This document shows positions 38,901 through 47,289 of a stretch of 64,000 nucleotides of DNA, piece after piece. This DNA comes from an uncultured Flavobacteriales bacterium (GTDB lineage: Bacteria > Bacteroidota > Bacteroidia > Flavobacteriales_E > Vicingaceae). The stretch's first letter is position 1. The number at the start of each line of letters is the position of its first letter. Location of the stretch: NCBI GenBank assembly GCA_905479915.1, contig CAJQOH010000021.1, positions 1 through 64,000 of the forward strand, in the 5' to 3' direction. Below the pieces are notes generated by a model, which was given only the letters and a program-made list of their open reading frames with translations, had not been told where the DNA came from and ran no database searches. A program made the position numbers and the translations under genes.

Positions 38901-41900
38901 ATGAGGCTGATAAAAATGAGATAGAAAATGAAATAGCTGTTTTAGAGAATACCTTGGTAGAACAGCAGGAATTTGCAGGATTGTATGAAATGCAAGCTGA
39001 ATCTATGAAACCAGAAGGAGTTGTAGAGGAAGAGCCAATAGCTAGTACAGAAGAGGCGGTAACAACAACTGAAGAACCAATAGTTGAAAATGAAGAGCCA
39101 GTAGCACGTGTTGGATCGAACTATGAAGAAGAGTTAGAAGCTATAGGAGAAGAAGATACTTATGAATCAAATGTTAAGAAAGCAGCAATACATAATGATT
39201 GGGCAAAAGCAACAGAAAAAGAAATAGCAACCAAAAAAGAAGCTTTAAGTGTTGCTGATGAAGCAGATAAGAATGGTATTGAAAATGAAATAGCTGTTTT
39301 AGAGAATACCTTGGTAGAACAGCAGGAATTTGCAGGATTGTATGAAATGCAAGCTGAATCTATGAAGCCAGAAGGAGTTGTAGAGGAAGAACTAATAGCT
39401 AGTACAGAAGAAGCAGTAACAACAACTGAAGAAGCAGTAGTTGAAAATGAAGAACCAGTTGCACGCGTTGAATCAAACTATACTGAAGAGTTAGAGGCTA
39501 TAGGAGATGAAGATACTTATGAATCAAATCTTAAGAAAGCAGAAATTCATGGTAATTGGGCAAAAGCAACAGAAAAAGAAATAGCAACCCAAAAAGAGGC
39601 TTTAAGTGTTGCTGATGAAGCAGATAAGAATGGTATTGAAAATGAAATAGCTGTTTTAGAGAATACCTTGTTAGAGCAGCAAGAGTTTGCAGGGTTGTAT
39701 GAAATGCAAGCTGAATCTATGAAACCAGAAGGAGTTGTAGAGGAAGAGCCGATAGCTAGTACAGAAGAGGTAGTAACAACAACTGAAGAACCAATAGTTG
39801 AAAGTGAAGAGCCAATCGCTAATTCTGAGAGTATTTTAAATACTGAGTTAAAAGAAGAGGATTTAACAGTAAATAATTTAAATGATCCATCAGATGATTT
39901 TTCTAATTTGAAGTACAACAATAAGTTTAATTATCAATCTACTCAATCAAAAAATTCAGTAGCTACAATAGCTGATTTGAAAAATGAAGCAAGAGAATTA
40001 AAAGAAGAATCTGAGGTTAAAATAAATACAGCTGGTAATGCTTCTTCAGAAGAAGAGAAGGAACAATTAACTGCAGAAGCTAATGAATTGCTTGATCAAT
40101 CAAACGGTAAACAAGAGCGTATTGCTAAAGTTTATGAGGGAGCTAATAGAAGTGAATTTTATAATAATCAGGCTACACTTTCTGAGTTGAAATCAGAAAA
40201 TCCTAATAAAGGGTCGAATGAAACAATAATGGCAGAACTATTAGTTGAGGAATCTGATAACTATTATGATCAAGCAAAACGAAAGCGAGAACAGGCAGCT
40301 GATATGCCAAATTTCACTTCAAAAACAGTTACCTTACAACAAGCATATGAGCTTGAAATGAAAGCAATAGAGAAACAAAAAATGGCAATGAATAAATTGT
40401 CTGGAGGTAGTACAAGTGAACCAATAGTTAGTACTACAACAACAGAACCAGTTTCTGATAATGAGAACCCTGTTGCAACAAGTGATGAAATATCAACAGA
40501 AGATCAAACAGTTCTTTTAAACCTTTCACCTGTAGAAATTTCAGCAATTCAAGATTCAGAAGATTTTCAAGAATATGCAGCTTTAAAGAAAACGAAAAGA
40601 AGGTTAGTTAAAGAAGCTAAAGTAGAATATGTTGAGGCTGCTAAGTTTGAAGAGGAAGCAAAAGATCAAGAACAATTAGGACTTAGTTTAAAAGCTATGG
40701 CTGAAGGTGCTGCAACAGAAGAGGATAAAGCTAAAAAGCTTTCTCAAATAGAGAAATTAAATAAAATGATTGCGGATAATAAATCAAAATCAGCAGAGTT
40801 AAAAAGTAGTGCAGCTGATAAAGAAACTCAAGCAAAAGAGGCAGGAGACAAATCAGATTTCATATTAATTAATACGGATGAAGATGTAGCGAATAATTAT
40901 ACTGCGATAGAGAAAGCAGAAACCTTTGACGGTGAATTTATGGCTAAAGTAATGGCTAGAACTTCAACACCTTCTCCAGCCGTTGATGAACCATTGGCTT
41001 CTATAGAAGAACCAATAGTAGAAGAGGTAGCCACCGAAGAGCCAATAGCAGAAGAACCTGTAATAGCGAATGAGGAGGTAGTTGTGGAAGAAAATCCTGT
41101 TGCAACAAGTGAAGAACCAATAGTTGAAGAGGTAGCTACTGAAGAGCCGATAGCAGAAGAACCTGTAATAACGAATGAGGAAGTAGTTGTTGAAGAAAGC
41201 CCTGTTGCAACAAGTGAGGAACCAATAGTTGAAGAGGTAGCTACTGAAGAGCCGATAGCAGAAGAACCTGTAATAACGAATGAGGAAGTAGTTGTGGAAG
41301 AAAATCCAGTTGCTACTAACGAAGATCCTATAGTTGAAGAACCTGTAGTTACAAATGAAGAGCCTAAAACTGAAGAGCCAATTGTAGAGGAAACGGCAAC
41401 AAATGATCAGACTTTGGAGAATATAGATGTAATACCAGAAGTACTTAGTAAATCAATATTTGTTATTAATAACAATAAAGCTGCTTATAATAGTAGCAAA
41501 AGAATACCAACAACAACAAAATTACCAGAAGGGTTAGTCTTTAAGGTTCAAGTTGGTGCATTTAGAAATGCTATTCCACAAGATCACTTTAAAGGGTTTG
41601 CACCAATATTGGCAGAAGATGCAGGGAATGGGATAACACGATATACTGCAGGTTTATTTAAGACATTTAACACTGCAAATGAAGCAAAAGGATCTATTCG
41701 ATCTATTGGGTATTCTGATGCCTTTGTTGTAGCATTTTATAACGGTAAAAGAATTAACATTAACGAGGCTAGGGCTATGATAGATTCTGGTACTGAAACT
41801 AACGATTCATTTGAGAATACTCCTATAGTAAGTACTGAAACTGTTGAGAATACGGAAACACCTACAGTAACTGAAGAACCTGTAGCTACAGAAACAAATG

Positions 41901-42604
41901 ATACACCAATTGTAACTACTGAAGAAGTTAAGGATGGTGTTTCTACAGATGTAAGAAATATTACTGGAGCCTTTTATACAATACAGGTAGGAGTTTACTC
42001 TAAAGAGGTAACTGCAGGACAATTAAATAATGTTTCACCTATCAATAGTGAAAGAACATCTGGCGGATTAATTCGTTATACTTCTGGAGTTTATAAAACA
42101 TTAGAAGATGCAAATACTGCAAAAGAGAGAATAAGAGGGTTGGGTATTACTGATGCATTTGTAATTGCTTATAATGGAGGAGTAAAAATTAAAGTGGCAG
42201 AAGCAACTGCTCTATTAAATAATGACAATCCAACTAGTGAATCTGTAGAGGAGGAGGTTGAGGTACCAGTTGAGGCGCCAGTTGAGGAAATTCCAATAGA
42301 GAGTGAAGTTGTTCAAAATGATTTGAATTTAGAATTTAAAGTAATGTTGGGAGAATATGTAGAAGATGTACCTGTTGATGAAGCTGGAATATTTTTAAAA
42401 TTATCGGAGAAAGGAATTACGAATTACGAAGAAAACGATAAAACAATTTATATTGTAGGCTCTTTTACCGACTATCAATCTGCATTAGATTTGCAAATTG
42501 AGGTAAAAGAAATGGGGGTTAAAAATCCAAAGACTATAGCTTTTAAAGATGGAGAAGATATTACTATAGAAGAAGCATTGGAACTAATTAAAAACAATAA
42601 ATAA
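35909..42604 (+). CDS. Giant exported TPR - PD40 - coiled-coil repeat - triple SPOR protein (2231 aa)
   Basis: The domain order is a signal peptide (1-25), TPRs (28-150, ending IKMCENGSQL), PD40 propeller strands (195-350, FSSKGYNSMGGYDIF), a short regulatory-like beta domain (350-415), a very long Glu/Lys-rich coiled-coil region (460-1850), then three SPOR-like domains (from about 1877, 2021 and 2140; VFKVQVGAF, FYTIQVGVY, LEFKVMLGEY). The N-terminal and SPOR parts parallel the 752-aa protein at 2527. The coiled region holds three near-identical 119-aa repeats plus a diverged fourth, and three 35-aa EEPIVEEVATEEP-type repeats. SPOR suggests tethering to septal or denuded peptidoglycan, with the coiled region as a spacer. 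It has its own promoter, and clpS follows 2 bp later. Confidence 0.85.
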   Translation: MIRKNIHKITLTVVALLFFAVNSRAQYASEDEMKTAANEMFEEANYIGSIKLFSQLLSTYPKDPSYNYKYGACVLFGSRDKEKALKYLKFAVSKSNVDPEAFYFLAKAYHHNYQFAPAIVYYNKYKGKTTAKDHQKYNIDREIKMCENGSQLIKSMTNIGVLSKKEIKATDFFRSYELNGIGGKIIVKPDDFKSKLDIKKNENSVIYLGEKKDMVVYSSYGKTDDNGKDIYRVVRLPSGEWSKPTSIGDEINTEFDEDYPFLHPDGRTLYFSSKGYNSMGGYDIFKSTLDPSTGKWTYPENLDFPINTPDDDILFISDIDNKLAYFGSSRASKQGELTVYRVKVDPEPVGSSVIKGFFVSESNPTMKSATITIKDAEQDRRYGVYKTNNESGEYLLAFPSNGGKFKILVETTSDAPVHAAIIELPELDGFRALKQELRLVGEGDAEKLVVKNLFDETDEFDINDPLVVQNILKERAKLEVNTTEEEVNNSLANSLKAALENQSKPKSSYSDLSDDQLVNKTDEVAANIIDQTATSKEQANKSYEIANTKSAEAKELYNEAKTLSANGDVEKAEAKKLEAAKLINEVVAALAIAKTLDNEAVERESDLEKVKSLQENINTSIDNGNREEAEAKMTELDEIASATYHTESALEKEEELSDDNLAEKEKVYTENNEYLTELTDREYELKETIKKLEEKKETTKKKSEIADIDTRIEALKIDVEDTKFDIDNAKNKTTKIDLSYNKAKSEAAITKDVIASVGEGEVVGTPISEASKLQLENDVVYFENEGMVGIYPTESEISSEEPIVAVESYNLEEHKDEYAIIDDSGEIIDYNTTYSSKIVDADSSTDPVERAEIVMQINESWIKDIGDEIAIREKQLNAETSTSEKTKLEDRIEVLKALKLEKQKEFIENEKLIADNKPILTEETTSPVVSTSSEEDVNIMNTDGTLIDYETKYNSELDALGDEETYATSAKKAEIHGNWANATEQEILIKKMALVEADEADKNEIENEIAVLENTLVEQQEFAGLYEMQAESMKPEGVVEEEPIASTEEAVTTTEEPIVENEEPVARVGSNYEEELEAIGEEDTYESNVKKAAIHNDWAKATEKEIATKKEALSVADEADKNGIENEIAVLENTLVEQQEFAGLYEMQAESMKPEGVVEEELIASTEEAVTTTEEAVVENEEPVARVESNYTEELEAIGDEDTYESNLKKAEIHGNWAKATEKEIATQKEALSVADEADKNGIENEIAVLENTLLEQQEFAGLYEMQAESMKPEGVVEEEPIASTEEVVTTTEEPIVESEEPIANSESILNTELKEEDLTVNNLNDPSDDFSNLKYNNKFNYQSTQSKNSVATIADLKNEARELKEESEVKINTAGNASSEEEKEQLTAEANELLDQSNGKQERIAKVYEGANRSEFYNNQATLSELKSENPNKGSNETIMAELLVEESDNYYDQAKRKREQAADMPNFTSKTVTLQQAYELEMKAIEKQKMAMNKLSGGSTSEPIVSTTTTEPVSDNENPVATSDEISTEDQTVLLNLSPVEISAIQDSEDFQEYAALKKTKRRLVKEAKVEYVEAAKFEEEAKDQEQLGLSLKAMAEGAATEEDKAKKLSQIEKLNKMIADNKSKSAELKSSAADKETQAKEAGDKSDFILINTDEDVANNYTAIEKAETFDGEFMAKVMARTSTPSPAVDEPLASIEEPIVEEVATEEPIAEEPVIANEEVVVEENPVATSEEPIVEEVATEEPIAEEPVITNEEVVVEESPVATSEEPIVEEVATEEPIAEEPVITNEEVVVEENPVATNEDPIVEEPVVTNEEPKTEEPIVEETATNDQTLENIDVIPEVLSKSIFVINNNKAAYNSSKRIPTTTKLPEGLVFKVQVGAFRNAIPQDHFKGFAPILAEDAGNGITRYTAGLFKTFNTANEAKGSIRSIGYSDAFVVAFYNGKRININEARAMIDSGTETNDSFENTPIVSTETVENTETPTVTEEPVATETNDTPIVTTEEVKDGVSTDVRNITGAFYTIQVGVYSKEVTAGQLNNVSPINSERTSGGLIRYTSGVYKTLEDANTAKERIRGLGITDAFVIAYNGGVKIKVAEATALLNNDNPTSESVEEEVEVPVEAPVEEIPIESEVVQNDLNLEFKVMLGEYVEDVPVDEAGIFLKLSEKGITNYEENDKTIYIVGSFTDYQSALDLQIEVKEMGVKNPKTIAFKDGEDITIEEALELIKNNK
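38762..39832 (+). repeat. Three tandem 357-bp (119-aa) coding repeats inside the 2231-aa gene
   Basis: Copies begin at 38762, 39119 and 39476 (KYNSELDA, NYEEELEA, NYTEELEA) with a constant 357-bp period, checked with GAAAATGAAA at 38924, 39281 and 39638. Long identical DNA stretches (VLENTLVEQQEFAGLYEMQ region) indicate recent duplication. A more diverged copy lies just upstream (from about 38400). Confidence 0.95.
41006..41320 (+). repeat. Three tandem 105-bp (35-aa) acidic repeats inside the 2231-aa gene
   Basis: The unit EEPIVEEVATEEPIAEEPVI recurs with GAAGAACCA/GAGGAACCA at 41006, 41111 and 41216, a 105-bp period, followed by partial shorter copies. It forms a highly acidic Pro-rich linker just before the SPOR domains. 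Confidence 0.93.
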
Positions 42605-42606
42605 TT

Positions 42607-42879
42607 ATGACTGAAACCTCATTAGAAGATGTAGTAGAGTTAAAAGAAGAAGTTGTTAAAGAACATATCTTAGTATTGTTTGATGATAATGTAAATACTT
42701 TTGACCATGTTATTGAAATGTTAGTTAAAGTTTGTGATCATGATGCTATTCAGGCAGAACAATGTGCAACATTAGTACATTATAAAGGGAAATGTTCGGT
42801 TAAAAAAGGTGACTTTAAAGAACTGAAACTTATGGCCGAAATTTTAGGGGATAGTGGTTTAACAGTAGAAGTTAACTAG
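42607..42879 (+). CDS. clpS: ATP-dependent Clp protease adaptor
   Basis: ClpS delivers N-degron substrates to ClpAP/ClpCP in the cytoplasm. The 90-aa protein has the core LFDDNVNTFDHVIEMLVKVCDHD and the VHYKGKCSV segment, with a 20-residue N-terminal extension of the length needed for unfoldase contact. It starts 2 bp after the giant gene's stop, so it probably depends on that gene's promoter. In other flavobacteria it commonly sits next to prmA (recalled), but here 11.2 kb separates them. Confidence 0.94.
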   Translation: MTETSLEDVVELKEEVVKEHILVLFDDNVNTFDHVIEMLVKVCDHDAIQAEQCATLVHYKGKCSVKKGDFKELKLMAEILGDSGLTVEVN

Positions 42880-42951
42880 GCTATTATATAGTATTGACTA
42901 AATGAAATAATCTCTAAAAAATGAGATTAAATTATTACAATTAAGTAATCA

Positions 42952-43761
42952 ATGAAAGTATTTAAAGTAACAGCAACAGTAGTTGTAATAACACTTGTAA
43001 TTATATCTTGTTCAACAGTTCCAATTTCAGGAAGAAAACAAATTAGTTTGTTACCAGAAAGTCAAATGATGAGTATGAGTTTAACACAATACCAGGCTTT
43101 TTTAAATGAAAATAAAGTTGTTCCTGATAATATGGCACAGGCTAAGATGGTTAAAAGAGTAGGACAACGTATTGCGCATGCTGTTGAAAAATACATGAAA
43201 GATAACCATATGTCTAGTAGGATAAAAGGATATAAATGGGAGTTCAATTTAGTAGATGAAAATACGGTTAATGCTTGGTGTATGCCAGGAGGTAAAGTAG
43301 TGGTTTATACAGGAATACTGCCTGTTACAAAAACTGAAGAAGGTTTAGCGGTAGTTATGGGACATGAAATAGCTCATGCAATTGCTCGTCATGGAAATGA
43401 AAGAATGAGCCAAGGGATGGTTGCTCAAGGAATTACTACAGGTTTGGCTGTAGCAATGAGAGATAAGCCTCAAGCTACACAAGCAATATTTTTGGGTGCT
43501 GTTGGTTTAGGAAGTAATGTTGGTATGTTGGCTTTTGGTAGAAATCAAGAGAGTGAGGCGGATAAATTAGGAATGGTATTTATGGCTATGGCAGGATATC
43601 AACCTTCAGAAGCAATTCCTTTTTGGGAAAGAATGAAAGCTGTTGGAGGAGGAGGTGGAACTCCTGAATTTTTAAGAACCCATCCGAGTGAAAATATTAG
43701 AATTGAAAGAATAAAGGAATGGTTACCCAATGCTGAATCTTATTACCAGAAAGCGAATTAA
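42952..43761 (+). CDS. M48-family metalloprotease lipoprotein
   Basis: A 269-aa zinc protease with a lipobox at the end of the signal peptide (VIISC, Cys near residue 20). HEIAHAIARH near 134 carries the zinc-binding His pair and catalytic Glu, and ESEADKLG near 195 carries the third ligand. It is close to the LoiP/YcaL group of outer-membrane quality-control proteases. Its location beneath the outer membrane is inferred from the lipoprotein signal. It is 12 bp upstream of the gldH-like gene on the same strand, so likely cotranscribed. Confidence 0.92.
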   Translation: MKVFKVTATVVVITLVIISCSTVPISGRKQISLLPESQMMSMSLTQYQAFLNENKVVPDNMAQAKMVKRVGQRIAHAVEKYMKDNHMSSRIKGYKWEFNLVDENTVNAWCMPGGKVVVYTGILPVTKTEEGLAVVMGHEIAHAIARHGNERMSQGMVAQGITTGLAVAMRDKPQATQAIFLGAVGLGSNVGMLAFGRNQESEADKLGMVFMAMAGYQPSEAIPFWERMKAVGGGGGTPEFLRTHPSENIRIERIKEWLPNAESYYQKAN

Positions 43762-43773
43762 TAAATAGGCATT

Positions 43774-44241
43774 ATGAAACGACTAATAACATTAATTGCA
43801 GTATCAGTAAGTTTAATCGCTTGTCAACCGGAAGGAAGGGTGTATGTAGAACACCAAGAGCTATCAGCAGAGTTAGAGTGGCTAAAGAGTGATGTTAAAA
43901 CTTTTAAGGTGCCAGTAGAGGATAATGCCGTAAATTATAACTTAAGTCTCTCATTTAGATATGCAACAGGTTATCAATATGAAACAGCAAATGTTAAAGT
44001 AACCGAAACATCTCCAAGTGGAGTTGAAACGGTTAATGAATATGAACTTACAGTAAGAACTCCAGAAGGTGATTACCTAGGTGAAGCTGGTTTAGATATA
44101 TGGGATAGTGAACATTTAGTAGAAGCCAATAAGCAATATGCTGAATCAGGAACATATACCTATGTTATTGAGCAAAACACGCCAGTAGATCCATTAAACT
44201 TTGCAATGGAAATAGGAGTTATTTTAGATAAGGCTAAATAG
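43774..44241 (+). CDS. gldH: GldH-like gliding-motility lipoprotein
   Basis: A 155-aa lipoprotein (lipobox SLIAC, Cys at 17). The RVYVEHQELS start, the NYNLSLSFRYATGYQYETANVKV strands and the PEGDYLGEAGLDIWDSEHLV block parallel GldH, a lipoprotein of the Bacteroidota gliding machinery that overlaps T9SS. The assignment rests on remembered pattern similarity, not alignment. Gliding cannot be concluded because gldK-N, gldJ and sprA are not in the window. It overlaps the convergent FAD oxidoreductase gene by 8 bp (CTAAATAG). Confidence 0.72.
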   Translation: MKRLITLIAVSVSLIACQPEGRVYVEHQELSAELEWLKSDVKTFKVPVEDNAVNYNLSLSFRYATGYQYETANVKVTETSPSGVETVNEYELTVRTPEGDYLGEAGLDIWDSEHLVEANKQYAESGTYTYVIEQNTPVDPLNFAMEIGVILDKAK

Positions 44242-45784
44242 AAGCAATCGCTTCAGCACACTTTTGTCCATCAATAGCTGCAGAAACAATTCCTCCAGCA
44301 TAACCAGCACCTTCACCACAAGGAAATAAACCTTTAATGTCTGGGTGTTGAAATGTAGCTCTATCTCTAGGAATCTTAACTGGGCTAGAAGTTCTACTCT
44401 CTACACCAACAACAATAGCATCAGGATGAAGATAACCTTTCATTTTGTGACTAAACATTGTAAACCCTTCTTGTAGCCTTTTGGTGATAGCTTTTGGTAA
44501 AATATCATGTACAGGAGCGCTTATAACCCCAGGAGTGTAAGAACAATCAGGAAGACTAGTAGAAACTCTTCCTTTTATAAAATCGGATAAACGTTGTGCA
44601 GGAGCATGTTGTCCTTCTTTATTTTTATTTCCAGCAATATCGTAAGCCTTTTTTTCAATTGATTTTTGAAATTCTAATCCAGCTAATGCACCATATTCTT
44701 TAAAAGGTTCTAAATCTTCTTCTTCAACAGTAACAACAATTCCAGAGTTCGCATAAGGGTTGTTTCGTTTAGAAGGTGACCAACCATTGGTAACGATTTC
44801 TCCGGGAGCAGTAGCACAAGGAGCAATTATTCCTCCAGGACACATGCAAAAAGAGAATACACCACGTTGTTTAACCTGTTGTACTAATTTGTATGATGCA
44901 GGAGGTAAGAATTCACTCTTTGCTTTAGAGTGATATTGAATAGTATCAATTAAGTTTTGCGGATGCTCTACTCGTACTCCTAGAGCAAAAGGTTTATTTT
45001 CTATTGCAATTTCCTTATCATTTAACAAGTAAAAGATGTCTCTTGCAGAATGCCCTGTAGCTAAAATAACGTTGTTAGAAAGGATTTCTTCTCCATTATG
45101 AGTAACAACTCCTTCTATTTGGTTATCGTTTATTATTATGTCTGTAAGCTTTGTGTCGAACAGAAGTTCACCACCATATTTCAATATGGTTTCTCTCATC
45201 TCTGTTACTACCTTAGGTAATTTGTTGGTTCCAATATGCGGGTGAGCGTCTACCATTATGTCTTCAGAAGCTCCGTGCTGAACTAAAGTTGCCAAAACAG
45301 CGTTTACGTCACCTCTCTTTTTAGAACGCGTATAGAGCTTCCCATCTGAATAAGTTCCAGCACCACCTTCACCAAAACAGTAATTGGATTCAGGATTGAC
45401 AAGGTGTTCTTTATTAATAGCAGCTAAATCGCGTCTTCTACTTCTAACGTCTTTTCCTCTTTCAAGAATGATGGGTTTTATGCCCAATTCAATTAATTTA
45501 AGAGCGGCAAACATACCGGCTGGCCCAAATCCTACAACAATTGCTGGGGTTGCATTAGAAACATCCTGGTATTTATTTTCTATAGCTGTTTTTGGAATAG
45601 TTTCTCCATTAAAATAGACCTCAATCTTAAGATTTATGGTGACAGGTTTTCTACGCGCATCAATTGATCGTTTAAGAATCTTAAATTCAAAATTAGAAGT
45701 GTCGAATTCTTCTATTAATAATTCTTTAAGAAGTTCATTGTTTGCAGCTGTTTTTGGTAGAACAGAAAGTTGAATGGTTTCCAT
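44234..45784 (-). CDS. FAD-dependent oxidoreductase (COG2509-like)
   Basis: A 516-aa flavoprotein with an N-terminal extension (about 1-85) and a dinucleotide-binding VGFGPAGMFAALKL. Characteristic blocks are CFGEGGAGTYSDGKLYTR, ATGHSARD and a C-terminal FPCGEGAGYAGGIVSAAIDG. Proteins of this type are uncharacterised dehydrogenases, and the substrate is unknown. It is the last gene of a minus-strand operon aminotransferase - heptose kinase - ubiE - porT - this gene, 22 bp after porT, and overlaps the gldH-like stop. Confidence 0.9.
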   Translation of the reverse strand: METIQLSVLPKTAANNELLKELLIEEFDTSNFEFKILKRSIDARRKPVTINLKIEVYFNGETIPKTAIENKYQDVSNATPAIVVGFGPAGMFAALKLIELGIKPIILERGKDVRSRRRDLAAINKEHLVNPESNYCFGEGGAGTYSDGKLYTRSKKRGDVNAVLATLVQHGASEDIMVDAHPHIGTNKLPKVVTEMRETILKYGGELLFDTKLTDIIINDNQIEGVVTHNGEEILSNNVILATGHSARDIFYLLNDKEIAIENKPFALGVRVEHPQNLIDTIQYHSKAKSEFLPPASYKLVQQVKQRGVFSFCMCPGGIIAPCATAPGEIVTNGWSPSKRNNPYANSGIVVTVEEEDLEPFKEYGALAGLEFQKSIEKKAYDIAGNKNKEGQHAPAQRLSDFIKGRVSTSLPDCSYTPGVISAPVHDILPKAITKRLQEGFTMFSHKMKGYLHPDAIVVGVESRTSSPVKIPRDRATFQHPDIKGLFPCGEGAGYAGGIVSAAIDGQKCAEAIASI

Positions 45785-45806
45785 AAAAGGTTTGTGATTT
45801 CAATTA

Positions 45807-46535
45807 CTATCCTTCAAAGGTAAGCGAAAGGAGGAACATTTTAGAGTTGATTTTATCGACAGGATTACTGAACTCAGTATTGTCATTATAAAGTAAGTTC
45901 TTCAATCCGTAAGACATTTTTAATTCAATACCAAATTTAAAATATTCGAGATAGAAATCAGTTCCGAAACCAACTTCAGCCATATAATCATGTTTTTGAA
46001 TGGCAAGAATAATGTCGTTAGGATCATTAGATAGATTATCATTTCCGGCATTCGAAGCTAAATCTAGGCTGTATGCCGCTCCTGCTAAAATGTAAGCACT
46101 AAAATTATTAACCCTAACAGATTTGTACTTAATACTTAGTGGGAGATTAATTAGCGTAGACTCTATGACTTTAGTGTATTGCTTAGGGCCTTCTATGGTT
46201 TCAAAAGTATAGATTAAATTTCTCGAGGCAAAAGCAAGGTTAGGAGTAAATCGTAAACTAAAATAGGTGTTTAAGTGCATAGATGATATTATCCCTAAGT
46301 TAAACCCTGTACTTGATTTAGGATCTAAAACAAAAAGTGAATCAGCACCAGTATTAAGAGCAGTAGGTGGGTGACGTTGAACGTAAAAATCTGCAGAATT
46401 AATTCCTAATAGAAATCCAAAGTGCATAAAACGATGGTCAAACTTTGGTAAATTCTGGGTTGTTGCTTTTTGACTGTAAACGTTTGTAAACAGTGTGACA
46501 GAAAGAATTAATATGACTATTTTATGTTTATGCAT
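45807..46535 (-). CDS. porT: PorT-family type IX secretion outer-membrane protein
   Basis: PorT is an essential outer-membrane beta-barrel component of T9SS. The 242-aa product has a signal peptide (to NVYS-Q), FDHRFMHFGFLLGINSADF near residue 35 and an alternating-strand barrel ending in LSLTFEG with a terminal aromatic girdle. PorT next to ubiE is the usual flavobacterial arrangement, which supports the call. The gene lies in a tight operon between ubiE (36 bp) and the FAD oxidoreductase (22 bp). Its in-window substrate candidate is the M4 protease at 4900. Confidence 0.87.
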   Translation of the reverse strand: MHKHKIVILILSVTLFTNVYSQKATTQNLPKFDHRFMHFGFLLGINSADFYVQRHPPTALNTGADSLFVLDPKSSTGFNLGIISSMHLNTYFSLRFTPNLAFASRNLIYTFETIEGPKQYTKVIESTLINLPLSIKYKSVRVNNFSAYILAGAAYSLDLASNAGNDNLSNDPNDIILAIQKHDYMAEVGFGTDFYLEYFKFGIELKMSYGLKNLLYNDNTEFSNPVDKINSKMFLLSLTFEG

Positions 46536-46571
46536 TACCTTTTCAGGACTATTAACGGCTAATTTTTAGTT

Positions 46572-47282
46572 TTATTTGTTTGCCTTGTAAATTGATGCAA
46601 TTCCAAACATTAATCTTATTGAAGTAGGGTTTTTATAACCAACTTTTGTTAAGATATTGGTAAACTCTTCTCCGTCAGGAAAAGCATTTACAGATTCCGG
46701 TAAATAGGTGTAGGCACTACTATCTTTAGATACTAGCTTACCAATACCTGGAAGAACTTTATTAAAATAGAATTTGATTAAAGGAGACTTTGGCTTAGAA
46801 CATTCTAAAATAACAGCTGTTCCGTTTGGTTTTAAAACACGTAACATTTCTGATAAACCTTTTTCTAGGTTTTCAAAATTTCTAACCCCAAACCCAACAG
46901 TATAGGCATCAAAGGTATTGTCTTCAAACTCTAAATTTTCAGAATCACCTAGCTTTAGTTCTACAACATTTTGTAATCCCTTATTTTTAATCTTTTCCTT
47001 CCCAACATTTAGCATGCCTTCAGAGATATCAATTCCAGTAACTTTGGTAGGTTTTAAGCTCAATGCTTCTATTGCAAAATCTCCAGTTCCTGTAGCAATA
47101 TCTAAGATTTGTTTCGGTTGGCTTGGTTTTAATAAACGTATCGCTTTTTTTCGCCAAAGAATATCTATCCCTAGAGATAGAAAATGATTTAAAAAATCAT
47201 ACTTCTTAGAAATGTTATTAAACATTGTAGCAACCTGTTCTTTTTTGCTTTCTGTTTTTTCTTTGTATGGGATTACAGCCAT
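46572..47282 (-). CDS. ubiE: Demethylmenaquinone methyltransferase
   Basis: UbiE/MenG methylates demethylmenaquinone with S-adenosylmethionine in the final step of menaquinone synthesis, at the cytoplasmic membrane face. The 236-aa protein has SAM motif [16 protein letters not shown] near 67, the family signature [21 protein letters not shown] near 29-49, and C-terminal [11 protein letters not shown]. Menaquinone feeds the Na+-NQR encoded at the window end. It is 7 bp after the heptose kinase gene. Confidence 0.95.
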   Translation of the reverse strand: MAVIPYKEKTESKKEQVATMFNNISKKYDFLNHFLSLGIDILWRKKAIRLLKPSQPKQILDIATGTGDFAIEALSLKPTKVTGIDISEGMLNVGKEKIKNKGLQNVVELKLGDSENLEFEDNTFDAYTVGFGVRNFENLEKGLSEMLRVLKPNGTAVILECSKPKSPLIKFYFNKVLPGIGKLVSKDSSAYTYLPESVNAFPDGEEFTNILTKVGYKNPTSIRLMFGIASIYKANK

Positions 47283-47289
47283 CTTAGAA

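Noticed and set aside
42908-42929. TAATCTC-TAAAAAAT-GAGATTA hairpin between clpS and the M48 gene
   Set aside because: A 7-bp AT-rich stem with no T tract on the plus strand is not convincing as a terminator.
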